This document shows positions 15,858 through 26,975 of a DNA stretch of 55,118 nt, one piece after another. The DNA is from Geothrix sp. (GTDB lineage: Bacteria > Acidobacteriota > Holophagae > Holophagales > Holophagaceae). The notes under the pieces were generated by a model that did no database searches, was not told the DNA's origin, and saw only the letters and a program-made list of their open reading frames with translations. The translations under genes were made by a program, and so were the position numbers. The stretch's first letter is position 1. Every line of letters starts with the position of its first letter. The stretch is taken from the NCBI GenBank assembly GCA_019449415.1, contig JAGRPP010000010.1:1-55118 (forward strand), written 5' to 3'.

Positions 15858-16454
15858 ATGAGAAAGCTCAAAATCATCGAACACATGTCGCTGGACGGCG
15901 TGATCCAGCATTCCGCCGACGGCGATGATTTCCCCTACAGCGACTGGACCGCGCCCTACCGGACACCCGCCGGCCGGGATGCCATGCTGTCGGCGTACGG
16001 CGGGAGCTTCGATCTGGTGCTTGGCCGTCGCACCTACGATATCTGGTCGGGCTTCTGGCCCAAGGCGCCGAGCAGTCCGATGGCCGATGCCCTCAATGCG
16101 GCGACAAAACATGTCGCGACCCATCATCCGGAAAGCCTTGAGTGGGGACCGTTCGAGGGCCTCGGACCGGACATCTTGGAAGGCATCCGCCGAATCAAGT
16201 CGCAAAACGGCCCGGACCTCATCCTCTCGGGTAGTTCCACGCTGACTTCCCCGCTCCTCGAGCATGGGCTCGCGGATGAACTCCTGCTGGCTGTCTATCC
16301 AGTCTTGTTGGGCACGGGGAAACGCTTCTTTGCGGAGGGAACCCCGGCCATTTCATTCGAACTTGTCAGCACGAAGGCATTTCCGTCCGGCATCACCTTC
16401 AATTCGTACAAGGCCGCTGGGCCTTTGAAGAATCGACAGGAGGCTTCCACATGA
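15858..16454 (+). CDS. Dihydrofolate-reductase-like (RibD C-terminal) protein
   Basis: 198 residues. The opening RKLKIIEHMSLDGVIQ and the LVLGRRTYDIWSGFWP segment are typical of the RibD-C/DHFR-like family (YyaP/YwjB type), and LILSGSSTLTSPLLEHGLADELLL with YPVLLGTGKRFF is its C-terminal hallmark. These proteins bind NADPH, but most have no proven reaction. ATG 15858 is chosen because the family begins there; ATG 15843 is possible. Its TGA overlaps the ATG of the next gene (ATGA), showing translational coupling. Confidence 0.85.
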   Translation: MRKLKIIEHMSLDGVIQHSADGDDFPYSDWTAPYRTPAGRDAMLSAYGGSFDLVLGRRTYDIWSGFWPKAPSSPMADALNAATKHVATHHPESLEWGPFEGLGPDILEGIRRIKSQNGPDLILSGSSTLTSPLLEHGLADELLLAVYPVLLGTGKRFFAEGTPAISFELVSTKAFPSGITFNSYKAAGPLKNRQEAST

Positions 16455-16924
16455 GCAAGAACACGATCTGTTTATGGTACGAGCGTGACGCGGAAGAGGC
16501 TGCGCGCTTCTACACGGAGACCTTCCCGCAGAGCCATCTCGGAGCCATCCACAAGGCCCCTTCGGACTATCCAGATGGAAAAGCTGGCGACACCCTGGTC
16601 GTGGAGTTTGTCGTCGCTGGCATACCGTGCATCGGCTTGAACGGCGGGCCTCAGTTCAAACACAGTGAGGCCTTTTCGTTCCAGATCACGACGGAAGACC
16701 AGGATGAGACGGATCGGTACTGGAACGCGATTGTCGGAAACGGCGGCCAGGAAAGCCAATGTGGCTGGTGCAAAGACAAGTGGGGCATCAGCTGGCAGAT
16801 CACGCCCCGCATTTTGACGGAGGCGATGGCGAAGGGCGGCCAGGTCGCGAAGCGCGCCTTCGAGGCCATGATGCCCATGAAGAAAATCGACATCGCTTCC
16901 ATTGAAGAGGCGATACGAGGTTGA
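16451..16924 (+). CDS. VOC-superfamily protein, PhnB / 3-demethylubiquinone-methyltransferase-like
   Basis: 157 residues. The sequence ICLWYERDAEEAARFYTETF is the start of the so-called 3-dmu-9_3-mt domain, and LNGGPQFKHSEAFSFQITTE plus CGWCKDKWGISWQITP are its other blocks. Despite the name the family has no methyltransferase activity shown. The ATG overlaps the stop of the DHFR-like gene. Base composition of this and the previous two genes is slightly less G+C-rich than the neighbours, which could mean a later arrival in the operon. Confidence 0.85.
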   Translation: MSKNTICLWYERDAEEAARFYTETFPQSHLGAIHKAPSDYPDGKAGDTLVVEFVVAGIPCIGLNGGPQFKHSEAFSFQITTEDQDETDRYWNAIVGNGGQESQCGWCKDKWGISWQITPRILTEAMAKGGQVAKRAFEAMMPMKKIDIASIEEAIRG

Positions 16925-16996
16925 TATCCACCCTTCGAAAAGGCTGAGGCATCCCGGGAGGTTGCGGCCCATCGGCGAAGCTGGTCTGATTCCCAT

Positions 16997-18274
16997 GTGA
17001 CAACATCCGACGCCCATCGAGCCATCGACGCCGTCTGGCGGATGGAATCCGCCCGGCTCATCGCGGGGCTCCTGCGGCTGGTGCGCGACCTGGATCTGGC
17101 GGAGGAGCTCGCCCAGGATGCCCTCGTCGCCGCCCTTGAGCAGTGGCCCGGAACGGGAGTCCCCGGGAATCCCGGGGCCTGGCTCATGGCCACGGCCAAG
17201 CACCGGGCCATCGACCGGCTGCGGCGGATCAAGCTGATGGAGCAGAAGCACGAGGCCCTGGGCCGGGAGCTCGAGGCCCAGCAGGAGACGGCCATGGAGG
17301 CCTTCCACGCCGAGTTGGACGATCCCATCGGGGATGACCTGCTGCGGCTCATGTTCATCGCCTGCCATCCGCGGCTCTCGCCCGAGGCCAGAACGGCGCT
17401 CACCCTGCGGCTGCTGGGAGGCCTGACGACCGAGGAGATCGCCCGCGCCTTCCTCGTGCCGGAGGCCACCGTCGCGCAGCGCATCGTCCGGGCCAAGCGG
17501 GCCCTGGCCGAGGCGCGGATTCCCTTCGAAGGGCCCCGCGGGACCGAGCTCCGCGACCGCCTGGCCTCAGTACTGGAAGTGATCTACCTCATCTTCAACG
17601 AGGGCTATTCGGCCACCGTCGGCGAGGACTGGATCCGGCCCGGGCTCTGCGAGGAGGCCCTGCGGCTCGGCCGCATCCTGGCCGGGCTGGTCCCGCGGGA
17701 GCCGGAGGCCCACGGCCTGGTCGCCCTCCTGGAGATCCAGGCCTCCCGGCTGCGGGCACGCGTGGGGCCCGACGGCGAACCCATCCTCCTGCTCGACCAG
17801 GACCGCGGACGGTGGGACCAGCTCCTCATCCGGCGCGGCCTGGCCGCCCTTGAGCGGGCCTTGGCGCAGGCCCTGGCCCAGGGCGAGCCGCCGGGGCCCT
17901 ACACGCTGCAAGCGGCCATCGCCGGCTGCCACGCGCGCGCCCGCGCGGCCGCCGACACCGACTGGGCGCGCATCGCCGCCCTCTATGAAGCGTTGGCCCG
18001 CCTCATGCCCTCACCCATCGTGGAGCTGAACCGGGCGGTGGCCCTGGGCATGGCCTCCGGTCCCGCGGCGGGCCTTGAGATCGTCGACGCGCTGGCTTCC
18101 GAGCCGACGCTCCGGGACTACCACCTGCTCCCGAGTATCCGCGGCGACCTCCTGGTGAAACTAGGCCGCGCCGGGGAAGCCCGGGCCGAATTCCAGCGGG
18201 CAGCCGGCCTCACGCGGAACGCCCGCGAACGGAAGCTGCTCCTCGACCGGGCCGCCGCCTGCGAGAGCGCATAA
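16997..18274 (+). CDS. ECF42-type RNA polymerase sigma factor with TPR-like C-terminal extension
   Basis: 425 residues, over twice the length of ordinary ECF factors. Region 2 covers about 1-75 (DLDLAEELAQDALVAALEQW, then NPGAWLMATAKHRAIDRLRR), region 4 about 115-175 (LRLLGGLTTEEIARAFLVPE), and the remaining 230 residues are helical TPR-like repeats, including FNEGYSATVGEDWIRPGLCEEA and LYEALARLMPSPIVELNRAV. This architecture with neighbouring DGPF proteins is the hallmark of ECF42. No anti-sigma gene is present; the C-terminal extension is thought to be needed for activity. GTG 16997 is the start; the ATG at 16995 is out of frame. Confidence 0.92.
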   Translation: MTTSDAHRAIDAVWRMESARLIAGLLRLVRDLDLAEELAQDALVAALEQWPGTGVPGNPGAWLMATAKHRAIDRLRRIKLMEQKHEALGRELEAQQETAMEAFHAELDDPIGDDLLRLMFIACHPRLSPEARTALTLRLLGGLTTEEIARAFLVPEATVAQRIVRAKRALAEARIPFEGPRGTELRDRLASVLEVIYLIFNEGYSATVGEDWIRPGLCEEALRLGRILAGLVPREPEAHGLVALLEIQASRLRARVGPDGEPILLLDQDRGRWDQLLIRRGLAALERALAQALAQGEPPGPYTLQAAIAGCHARARAAADTDWARIAALYEALARLMPSPIVELNRAVALGMASGPAAGLEIVDALASEPTLRDYHLLPSIRGDLLVKLGRAGEARAEFQRAAGLTRNARERKLLLDRAAACESA

Positions 18275-18313
18275 GTACGCCCAGCCCTCGAACCCCACCC
18301 GAAAGGAGCTCCC

Positions 18314-18670
18314 ATGCCCTACATGTTGCTGATCCTGGAATCGCGGGCGCAGCGCCCGAGCCGGACTCCGGAGGAGGGGCATGCCGTCTACGACCGGATG
18401 GTGCGATTCTCGGAGGACCTGCAGGCCCGCGGCCTGCTCGTGGCCACCAACTCGCTCCGGTCCGACCGGGAGGGCGTCAGGGTGCAGGTGCGGGAGGGTC
18501 GATGCACCCTCCTGGATGGCCCCTTCTCCGAATCCAAGGAGATGGTCGGGGGCTTCTTCTACCTGAATTGCCAAACTCGGGATGAGGCTGTCGCCATCGC
18601 GGCGACCTGCCCTGCCGCGGAATGGGCCACCGTCGAAGTCCGAGAGGTCGGTCCCTGCTACGACCATTGA
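18314..18670 (+). CDS. YCII-related (DGPF) domain protein 3
   Basis: 118 residues; YCII domain with LLDGPFSESKEMVGGFF at about residues 67-83 and an N-terminal PYMLLILESRAQRP. It lies 39 bp after the sigma-factor gene, with AAAGGAGC before ATG 18314. It completes the operon; the following 120 bp to the sensor-domain gene contain a TAGACT box (18765-18770) that may start the next transcript. Confidence 0.85.
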   Translation: MPYMLLILESRAQRPSRTPEEGHAVYDRMVRFSEDLQARGLLVATNSLRSDREGVRVQVREGRCTLLDGPFSESKEMVGGFFYLNCQTRDEAVAIAATCPAAEWATVEVREVGPCYDH

Positions 18671-18790
18671 GGATCTGACCGCAGATTGTCTGCGATCGGC
18701 CGTGCTTTCGCCGATGCCCGCCTTCCATTCGCCGGTTCGCACCCCCAGGGCCGCCCCCGCTTCCTAGACTGGAAGAGTCACGGAGAAGCC

Positions 18791-19429
18791 ATGTCCCTGC
18801 CGCAGCCCCATCCCGGTTTCTTCGAGATCCTAAGCTCACGCCGCGCCTACACCACCCTGCTCTACCTGCTGCTTTCCCTGGCCACGGGCATCCTCGCCTT
18901 CACCTATGCGGTGACGGGGCTCTCCCTGAGCCTAGGCCTGGCCATCCTGATCATCGGCATTCCTGTGGCGTTGCTCTTCCTGTCCGGCACCCGCCTCCTG
19001 GCCGTGGCCGAGATGCACTGGCTGAAGACCCTGGTGGGCGGCGAGGAGGCCGAGGTCCCGCCCCTGCTGCCCGTCGGCGAGGGCTGGGCCGCGCGGCTAG
19101 GGGCCCTGATCCGCGATCGCCGCACCTGGACCAGCCTGCTCTACTTCGTGCTGCTCATGCCCCTGGGCGTCGTCTACTTCACGGTGCTGGTCACCCTCCT
19201 CACCATGGGACTGGCGCTCGTGGCGGTCCCCGTCCTGAGCCTGCTCCATGCCACCGGCACCTCCAGCGTGGACCTCGGCGGCCCCGCCTGGCTGGCCGCC
19301 CATCCGACCCTGACGGCGGCCCTCTGCGGCCTGGCGGGGCTGACCCTCGTCCCCCTCACCCTGCATCTGGCCCTGCTGCTGGGCCGCTTTCAAACCTGGC
19401 TGGCCCGGCATCTGCTGGTCCGCGCCTGA
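18791..19429 (+). CDS. Stand-alone sensor-domain membrane protein
   Basis: 212 residues with four to five membrane helices in two similar halves: about 20-55 (TTLLYLLLSLATGILAFTYA) and 118-150 (TSLLYFVLLMPLGVVYFTVL). The repeated T.LLY.LL..P.G...F pattern matches the putative sensor domain usually fused to histidine kinases in Actinobacteria; here no kinase is attached. ATG 18791 has CGGAGA upstream. It precedes the DUF4342 gene by 15 bp, so the two are probably co-transcribed. Confidence 0.65.
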   Translation: MSLPQPHPGFFEILSSRRAYTTLLYLLLSLATGILAFTYAVTGLSLSLGLAILIIGIPVALLFLSGTRLLAVAEMHWLKTLVGGEEAEVPPLLPVGEGWAARLGALIRDRRTWTSLLYFVLLMPLGVVYFTVLVTLLTMGLALVAVPVLSLLHATGTSSVDLGGPAWLAAHPTLTAALCGLAGLTLVPLTLHLALLLGRFQTWLARHLLVRA

Positions 19430-19444
19430 CCTCGGAGATCCCCC

Positions 19445-19708
19445 ATGCCCACCGACACCACCTCCGGCCGCACCCGCACCGAGGAATTCAAACTCGAGGG
19501 CGGCAAGGTCCTCGACAAGATCAAAGAGCTCATCCACCAGGGCAACATCCGGCGGATCATCCTGAAGAACGAAGAAGGCAAGACCCTCATCGAGATCCCG
19601 CTGACCCTGGGCCTGGTGGGCGCGGCCCTGCTGCCGATCTTCGCCGCCGTGGGGGCCCTGGCCGCGGTGCTCACGCGCATGGTGATCGTGGTGGAGAAAG
19701 CTGAATAA
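19445..19708 (+). CDS. DUF4342 family protein
   Basis: 87 residues: a soluble N-terminus (RTEEFKLEGGKVLDKIKELI), a short strand pair (RRIILKNEEGKTLIEIPLTL) and one C-terminal membrane segment (LGLVGAALLPIFAAVGALAAVL). This matches DUF4342, which is found alone or fused to UBA-like domains and has no known function. GGAGAT precedes ATG 19445. It may act with the adjacent sensor-domain protein at the membrane. Confidence 0.75.
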   Translation: MPTDTTSGRTRTEEFKLEGGKVLDKIKELIHQGNIRRIILKNEEGKTLIEIPLTLGLVGAALLPIFAAVGALAAVLTRMVIVVEKAE

Positions 19709-19755
19709 ACCTGCCTCCAGGTAGGACGGCCCAGGCCCTACACTGGCCCCACTGA

Positions 19756-21783
<2,028 letters not shown>

Positions 21784-21787
21784 ACAG

Positions 21788-21985
21788 AAAAGCATTCACC
21801 GCAAGAAGGCAAAGGAAGGTTTTCCTTTGTGCTCTTTGTGACCAGTTTTTTCTTTGACCACAAAGAACACAAAGGGCACAAAAACGGACCGATCCTTTTG
21901 CGGTTCTCCGGGTCCGGGCATCCTGGAATCGGTTTCCTTCCTCCGCGTTCTCTGCGGTTGGCGTTTTTCCTCTGTGGTGATCCGT
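21788..21985. repeat. Interspersed palindromic repeat, ACAAAG type, plus companion element
   Basis: CTTTGTGCTCTTTGTG (21825-21840) pairs with CACAAAGAACACAAAG (21859-21874) with one mismatch around an 18-nt T-rich loop; ACCACAAAGAACACAAAG units of this kind are widespread short intergenic repeats. A second element, GCGTTCTCTGCGGTTGG ... CTCTGTGGTGATCCGTGC at 21946-21987, follows and runs into the next gene's start codon. The hairpin probably also serves as the transcription end of the FadH gene. Confidence 0.65.
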
Positions 21986-23171
21986 GCTCCCTCTCGTCTC
22001 CGCTTCCGCCGCCCAACGCCTCTTCCTCGGGGCCCAGGGCCTGCTGGACGATCCCAGCCGCCGGGCCACCGTGCCCTCGCTCCAGGCCCTCGTCGAACGG
22101 CTGGGCTTCGTGCAGGTCGACACCATCAACATCCTGGCGCGAGCCCATGATCTGACCCTCTTCAGCCGACTGGATGGCTATAGGCCCGAGCAGCTGAAAA
22201 AGCTGCTGGAGGACAAGCGGAGCCTCTTCGAGGGTTTCACCCACGATGCCTCCGCCATCCCCACGGCCTGGTTCCCGCACTGGAAGCCCCGCTTCGAGCG
22301 GGACCGGGCGCGCATCCATGCCCATGCCTGGTGGCAACACCACTTCCGCGGCACGGAGGGCGGGCGCGTGGTGGCCGATGTGAAGGCCCGCATTACGCAG
22401 GAGGGTCCTCTGAAGTCCTCGGACTTCGAGCATCCGGAGAAGCGCGGTCCCTGGTGGGGGTGGAAGCCCCAGAAGGCCGCCCTGGACTTCCTCTGGCGCA
22501 CCGGCGAGCTGGCGATTCCGCGGCGCGAAGGTTTCCAGAAGCTCTACGACCTCACGGAGCGCGTGCTCCCGGATCACCACGGCCGGCCCTGCCCCGGACC
22601 GGCTGAACACCTGGAATGGGCCTGCGCCACGGCCGCCGAACGGCTCTGGCTCTTCACGCCGAAGGAGCTGGCGGATTTCTGGGCGGTGGTCGAGGCACCG
22701 GAGGCCCGGGCCTGGTGCCGGGCCGCCGAGGCCGAGGGGCGCATCGTGCCTGTGACGGTGGAAGGGGCCGATGGCGAGGCCCGCCCCGCCTACGCGCTGG
22801 CGGACTGGGAGACCCGGCTGGCCCGGCTGCCGGAGCCCCCGGACCGCACCCGTCTGCTCTGCCCCTTCGACCCCATCCTGCGCGATCGGACGAGGGCGCT
22901 GCGCCGCTTCGGATTCGACTACCGCTTCGAGGCCTTCGTGCCCGAGCCCAAGCGCCAGTACGGCTACTTCGTGCTGCCCATCCTTGAGGGCGGTCGCCTG
23001 GTGGGCCGCCTCGATCCCAAGCTGCACCGCGACCGCGGCGTCCTGGAGATCAAGGGCCTCTGGTGGGAGCCGGGGATCAAGGCCACCAAGGCCCGCCGGC
23101 GCGGCCTGGATGAGGCCCTGGAGCGGCTGGCGGTCTTCGTGGGGGCCGGGGAGATCGAGCTTCCTGCTTGA
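21984..23171 (+). CDS. YcaQ/AlkZ-like DNA glycosylase (HTH_42 family)
   Basis: 395 residues. The catalytic Gln-x-Asp motif of the AlkZ/YcaQ family is visible as GFVQVDTINIL (about residues 40-50), followed by HDLTLFSRLDGY. The middle and C-terminal blocks (KRGPWWGWKPQKAALDFL, LLCPFDPILRDR, GYFVLPILEGGRLVGRLDPK) follow the tandem winged-helix plus beta-barrel plan. Members unhook interstrand crosslinks or remove bulky N7-alkyl purines. The GTG at 21984 lies at the edge of an interspersed repeat and lacks a clear ribosome site, so the start is less certain than the function. Confidence 0.88.
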   Translation: MLPLVSASAAQRLFLGAQGLLDDPSRRATVPSLQALVERLGFVQVDTINILARAHDLTLFSRLDGYRPEQLKKLLEDKRSLFEGFTHDASAIPTAWFPHWKPRFERDRARIHAHAWWQHHFRGTEGGRVVADVKARITQEGPLKSSDFEHPEKRGPWWGWKPQKAALDFLWRTGELAIPRREGFQKLYDLTERVLPDHHGRPCPGPAEHLEWACATAAERLWLFTPKELADFWAVVEAPEARAWCRAAEAEGRIVPVTVEGADGEARPAYALADWETRLARLPEPPDRTRLLCPFDPILRDRTRALRRFGFDYRFEAFVPEPKRQYGYFVLPILEGGRLVGRLDPKLHRDRGVLEIKGLWWEPGIKATKARRRGLDEALERLAVFVGAGEIELPA

Positions 23172-23190
23172 CCACGCTATTCTTGGCCCC

Positions 23191-24033
23191 ATGTCCGCCT
23201 CGAAGACCCCCCTGCTGAACCGCCTGCATGGTGCCCAGGGGTTGTCCCCCAGCCAACGCCAGATCGCCGACTGCCTCATCGCCCACATGAACGAGGCGGC
23301 CCTCTGGGGCGTGGAGGAGCTGGCCGCCAAGTCGCAGACCTGCGTGGCCACCGTGGTGCGGTTCGCGAAGAAGCTGGAGTACTCCGGCTATCTGGAGATG
23401 CGGAAGGCCCTCGTCAGCGTCGCCAAGAAGCACTACGGCCGCGGCGAGCAGCTTCTGCAGGCCCCCCGGCAGGCTTCCGCCACGCTCCTGGAGGTGGCCC
23501 GGCGCGATGTGCGGAACATCGAAACCCTCGTCCAGGCCGTGAACGAGGACCTCCTCCAGCGCGTGGTGAAGCAGCTGAAGGGTAGCCGCATCCGCGTGGC
23601 CATCGGGGATGGCGTCTCGGCCCTCATGGCCCGGCAGCTGGCCTACCTCCTGATAAACACCGGGCTGCCGGTGGTGGAAGGCAACCCCGCCGATTTCGCC
23701 ACCCAGGTGGGGATGCTCGATGCCAGGGATCTGCTCATCGCCATCAGCATCAACCCCTACACGCAGGAGACCCTCGACGCCGCCGCCTATGCCCGCAAGC
23801 GGGGCATTCCGGTCCTGGTGTTCACGGACAGCCTCAACTCGCCCCTGGCCAAGTCGGCCACCCTGGCCCTGCCCATCCCCGGCGAGAACCTCCTGTTCTC
23901 CCACAGCGTGACGGCCTTCGGCGTCCTGGCCCACGCCATCGCCACCTCCATCGCCAGCCAGGCCCCGCAGAAGGCCCTGAGCAAGCTGCGCGAGGTCGAA
24001 CGGGTCGCCCAGCGGAAGTTTGCCAAGACCTGA
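23191..24033 (+). CDS. MurR/RpiR-family transcriptional regulator
   Basis: 280 residues: an N-terminal RpiR helix-turn-helix (LSPSQRQIADCLIAHMNEAA, VEELAAKSQTCVATVVRFAK, about 15-75) and a C-terminal SIS sugar-phosphate-like domain about 125-260 (IAISINPYTQETLDAAAYAR, VLVFTDSLNSPL). SIS-domain regulators normally respond to phosphorylated sugars, but in this family some members sense other metabolites. It sits directly before the TonB receptor and the cyanophycin-degradation genes and is the only regulator there, so it probably controls them. A TATTCT box 8 bases before ATG 23191 suggests a leaderless or very short leader transcript. Confidence 0.88.
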   Translation: MSASKTPLLNRLHGAQGLSPSQRQIADCLIAHMNEAALWGVEELAAKSQTCVATVVRFAKKLEYSGYLEMRKALVSVAKKHYGRGEQLLQAPRQASATLLEVARRDVRNIETLVQAVNEDLLQRVVKQLKGSRIRVAIGDGVSALMARQLAYLLINTGLPVVEGNPADFATQVGMLDARDLLIAISINPYTQETLDAAAYARKRGIPVLVFTDSLNSPLAKSATLALPIPGENLLFSHSVTAFGVLAHAIATSIASQAPQKALSKLREVERVAQRKFAKT

Positions 24034-24115
24034 GGCCTCCTTGGTCGATTGAACCCGCCCGGATCCCTGTCTGGCGGCGGGGGGTCAGCGGCCTGCAGGG
24101 TCGATGAAAAAAAAC

Positions 24116-24143
24116 TTGACTCGCATTTAGCAAAAGCATTACT
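24116..24143 (+). promoter_or_regulatory. Promoter of the TonB receptor gene
   Basis: In an A+T-rich island, TTGACT (24116-24121) is followed 16 bp later by ATTACT (24138-24143). It points into the TonB-receptor gene, leaving a leader of about 30 nt with GGAGG. This is the clearest promoter of the locus and the obvious place for regulation by the RpiR protein encoded just upstream; no clear operator dyad is seen. Confidence 0.6.
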
Positions 24144-24179
24144 TTTTCGTCACCAATCCAAAACTTTTCGGGAGGCGTG

Positions 24180-26948
24180 ATGGCTAGAGGCTCTGGCAAT
24201 TCCAGATTCAGTGCGCTCGTCCTGGCACTGGTGGCGTGTCCCGCGGCCCTGATCGGCCAGAGCACCACCAGCTCGGCCCTCACGGGCACGATCCTGGATC
24301 AGAACGGCAAGCCCATCCAGGGGGCCGTGGTGCGCGTGACTTCCGAATCGCTGATCGGCGGCAGCCGGACGGCGGTCAGCTCCGAGAACGGGCGCTACCG
24401 CATCCCGATCCTCCCTCCGGGGCGCTACGCGATGACGGTGGAGGCCAAGGGCTTCCCCACCCGGAAGGCCGAGGAGGTCGCCGAGCTCGGCAAGACCACC
24501 GTGGTGGACTTCAAGCTGTCCCCCGAGGCTTCGGCGGTGGTCGAGGTGGTGGGGCGGTCCGGCGCCGAGGAGATGGTTTCCACGACGACCCGGAACTTCA
24601 AGGCCGAGGACATCGAGAACCTGCCCATCAAGCGCGACATCGCCGCCATCGCCGCCCTCACGCCGGGCGTCAACCTGACCGTCAGCTCCGGCGCGCGGGT
24701 GTCCGCCTCCGGGTTCGGCGGTGATCGCGACAACGCCAACGCCTACCTGATCAACGGCATCAATGTGGGCGATTCCTCCGCCGGCCAGGCCTGGGTGCAG
24801 GTCAACCCGGACTGGTTCGAGGAGGTCCAGATCGGCGGCGTCGGCGCCGGCGCGGAGTTCGGCGGATTCTCCGGTGCCTACTTCAACGGCATGATCAAGA
24901 AGGGCGGCAACCAGTTCTCCGGATCCCTGGCAGGCTACTACCAGAAGGACAGCTGGAGCGCGAACCGCAATGTGGCGGATCCCTCCCTACCCGACATCAT
25001 CGTCCGGAAGGTGGGCGACACGGCCTCCGACCTCGCCCTGAACATCGGCGGCCCCATCATCAAGGACAAGCTCTGGTACTTCTTCTCCATCGAGGCGATC
25101 TCCATCGAGCGCACGCCCGTGGGAAGCCCCGTCTCCGAGAAGCGCTCCACGCCCCGGGCCATGGCCAATGTGACCCTGCAGGCGACGCCCACGGCGACCC
25201 TCTCCCTGTTCCTGGACTACGACACGGTGCAGACCGACCACCGCGGCGCCAGCCGCACCCTGGCGGCCGAGGCCACCCGCAAGCAGGACGGCCCGAACTT
25301 CACCTTCGGCCTTGAGTGGCTGCAGGCCCTGAACAGCAACATGGTGCTGACCCTCCGGGCCAGCGGCTACGACGGCATCGACGACCACAAGGCCTACAAC
25401 GGCGAATCGTACTCGCTCTATGTCGACGGGGGCGTGCCCGCGAACGCCGCCATCCCGGGCTACGCGAAATACTTCGGCTTCGACCAGATGAACAACGCCT
25501 ACCAGTCCTTCGAGAACTCCCGCAGCCGCCTGGGTCTGCTGGCCTCCCTCGATTGGTACATTCCCGCCGGCAACGGATCCCACGCCCTGAAGTTCGGCCT
25601 CGACATCGACCGCGCCAAGGACAAGGAAAAGGCCTGGTATCCCGGCGGCATCTCCCTGAATGCCATCGCGGATGGGGACACGGTCTACACGGACTATGTC
25701 CAGGTGGGCGGCGGCTACGACTTCGACACCAAGCTGGAGCGGAACACCTTCTATGTGCAGGATGTGTGGACCGTCAACGACCAACTGATCCTGCGCCCCG
25801 GCCTCCGCTTCGAGGAATTCAAGGGCGGAGACCTGTGGAAGACCACCACGCTGGCGCCCCGCTTCGGGTTCACCTGGACACCCAACGCCTCCAAGACCCT
25901 GGCCCTGAAGGGCCACATCGGCCGCTACTACGACGGGCTCTCCGGCGCCAACTACGATCGCGCGATCCCCGGCGCCTACCCCCTGGAGAAGCGCTACTGG
26001 TGGCCGAACTACGATGACGCCCAGGTGCTCAGCCTGACCAACCTCGGCAATCCGCTCGCCGATGTGCCGCTGCCCACCTTCACGCCGGACAACTACCGCA
26101 ACGGCGTCTCGGAGCAGAGCATCCTCGATCCGAACATCAAGCACCCCTACTTCGACGAGATCCAGTTCGCCGTGGAGCAGCGCCTCGGCAAGAACTGGAC
26201 GGCGGCGGCCAGCTATGTGCGCCGGAACGGAAAGGATCTGCTGGCCCGCTACGACCGGCTGCCCCTGTCCGCCTCCACCACCTCGGTGACCAACCCTCTG
26301 ACCAGCCAGACCCTGACCTTCCAGCGGCCCGGCGTCAACGCGGACGGCACCCACGACTACTACATCACCAACGATCCGGACGCCAAGCGCACCTACTCGG
26401 CCACCACCTTCTCCCTGGACGGCCGCTTCACGCCGAGCTGGGACATGTCCTTCAGCGTCACCAAGGCCAGCAACAAGGGCAACCTCCTGAAGTCGAACGG
26501 GTACTCCTCGGGCCGGGAGTGGGTCGGCACGATGTACAACAGCGACGGCTACCTGCCCGGGTTCAACGACGACGAGCTCAAGCTGCGGACCTCGTACAAG
26601 GCCCCCTGGGGAACGCGGTTCAACGCCAGCTTCGTCTACCTCAGCGGCCTCCACTACACCCGGTACATGCAGACCTCCCGCCTGGGCAACCGCGAGCGCT
26701 ACTACATCAACATCGAGCCGCTCGGGGCCAGCACCTACGACGCCCGGCGCCTGCTCGACCTCCGCGTGTCCCACAAGTTCAGCCTCGGCGGCAAGCGTGC
26801 GCTCGAGCTGTTCGGCGATGTGTTCAATGTGCTGAACGACGCGGCCGTGACCTCCCGCGGTGAGCGCTACGGCAGCGCCTACTACGGCATGGTCCTCGAC
26901 CAGGAGCCGCCCCGGACCTTCCGTCTGGGCGCCAAGCTCCTATTCTGA
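24180..26948 (+). CDS. TonB-dependent receptor, Oar-like, with N-terminal carboxypeptidase-regulatory domain
   Basis: 922-residue outer-membrane protein: signal peptide (about 1-28), a carboxypeptidase-regulatory-like beta-sandwich about 32-115 (LTGTILDQNGKPIQGAVVRV), plug domain about 125-235 (ENLPIKRDIAAIAALTPGVN, YLINGINVGDSS), and the 22-strand barrel ending in the aromatic TFRLGAKLLF. This domain order is typical of Oar-like receptors in Acidobacteria and Myxococcales, many of which handle peptides or proteins. No TonB box was pinned down. ATG 24180 is preferred to GTG 24177 by GGAGG spacing. Being between a RpiR regulator and cyanophycin-degrading enzymes, it may import beta-aspartyl peptides; this is inference. 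Confidence 0.88.
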   Translation: MARGSGNSRFSALVLALVACPAALIGQSTTSSALTGTILDQNGKPIQGAVVRVTSESLIGGSRTAVSSENGRYRIPILPPGRYAMTVEAKGFPTRKAEEVAELGKTTVVDFKLSPEASAVVEVVGRSGAEEMVSTTTRNFKAEDIENLPIKRDIAAIAALTPGVNLTVSSGARVSASGFGGDRDNANAYLINGINVGDSSAGQAWVQVNPDWFEEVQIGGVGAGAEFGGFSGAYFNGMIKKGGNQFSGSLAGYYQKDSWSANRNVADPSLPDIIVRKVGDTASDLALNIGGPIIKDKLWYFFSIEAISIERTPVGSPVSEKRSTPRAMANVTLQATPTATLSLFLDYDTVQTDHRGASRTLAAEATRKQDGPNFTFGLEWLQALNSNMVLTLRASGYDGIDDHKAYNGESYSLYVDGGVPANAAIPGYAKYFGFDQMNNAYQSFENSRSRLGLLASLDWYIPAGNGSHALKFGLDIDRAKDKEKAWYPGGISLNAIADGDTVYTDYVQVGGGYDFDTKLERNTFYVQDVWTVNDQLILRPGLRFEEFKGGDLWKTTTLAPRFGFTWTPNASKTLALKGHIGRYYDGLSGANYDRAIPGAYPLEKRYWWPNYDDAQVLSLTNLGNPLADVPLPTFTPDNYRNGVSEQSILDPNIKHPYFDEIQFAVEQRLGKNWTAAASYVRRNGKDLLARYDRLPLSASTTSVTNPLTSQTLTFQRPGVNADGTHDYYITNDPDAKRTYSATTFSLDGRFTPSWDMSFSVTKASNKGNLLKSNGYSSGREWVGTMYNSDGYLPGFNDDELKLRTSYKAPWGTRFNASFVYLSGLHYTRYMQTSRLGNRERYYINIEPLGASTYDARRLLDLRVSHKFSLGGKRALELFGDVFNVLNDAAVTSRGERYGSAYYGMVLDQEPPRTFRLGAKLLF

Positions 26949-26975
26949 TCCTTCGGACGGCCAGCACGGGATTCA

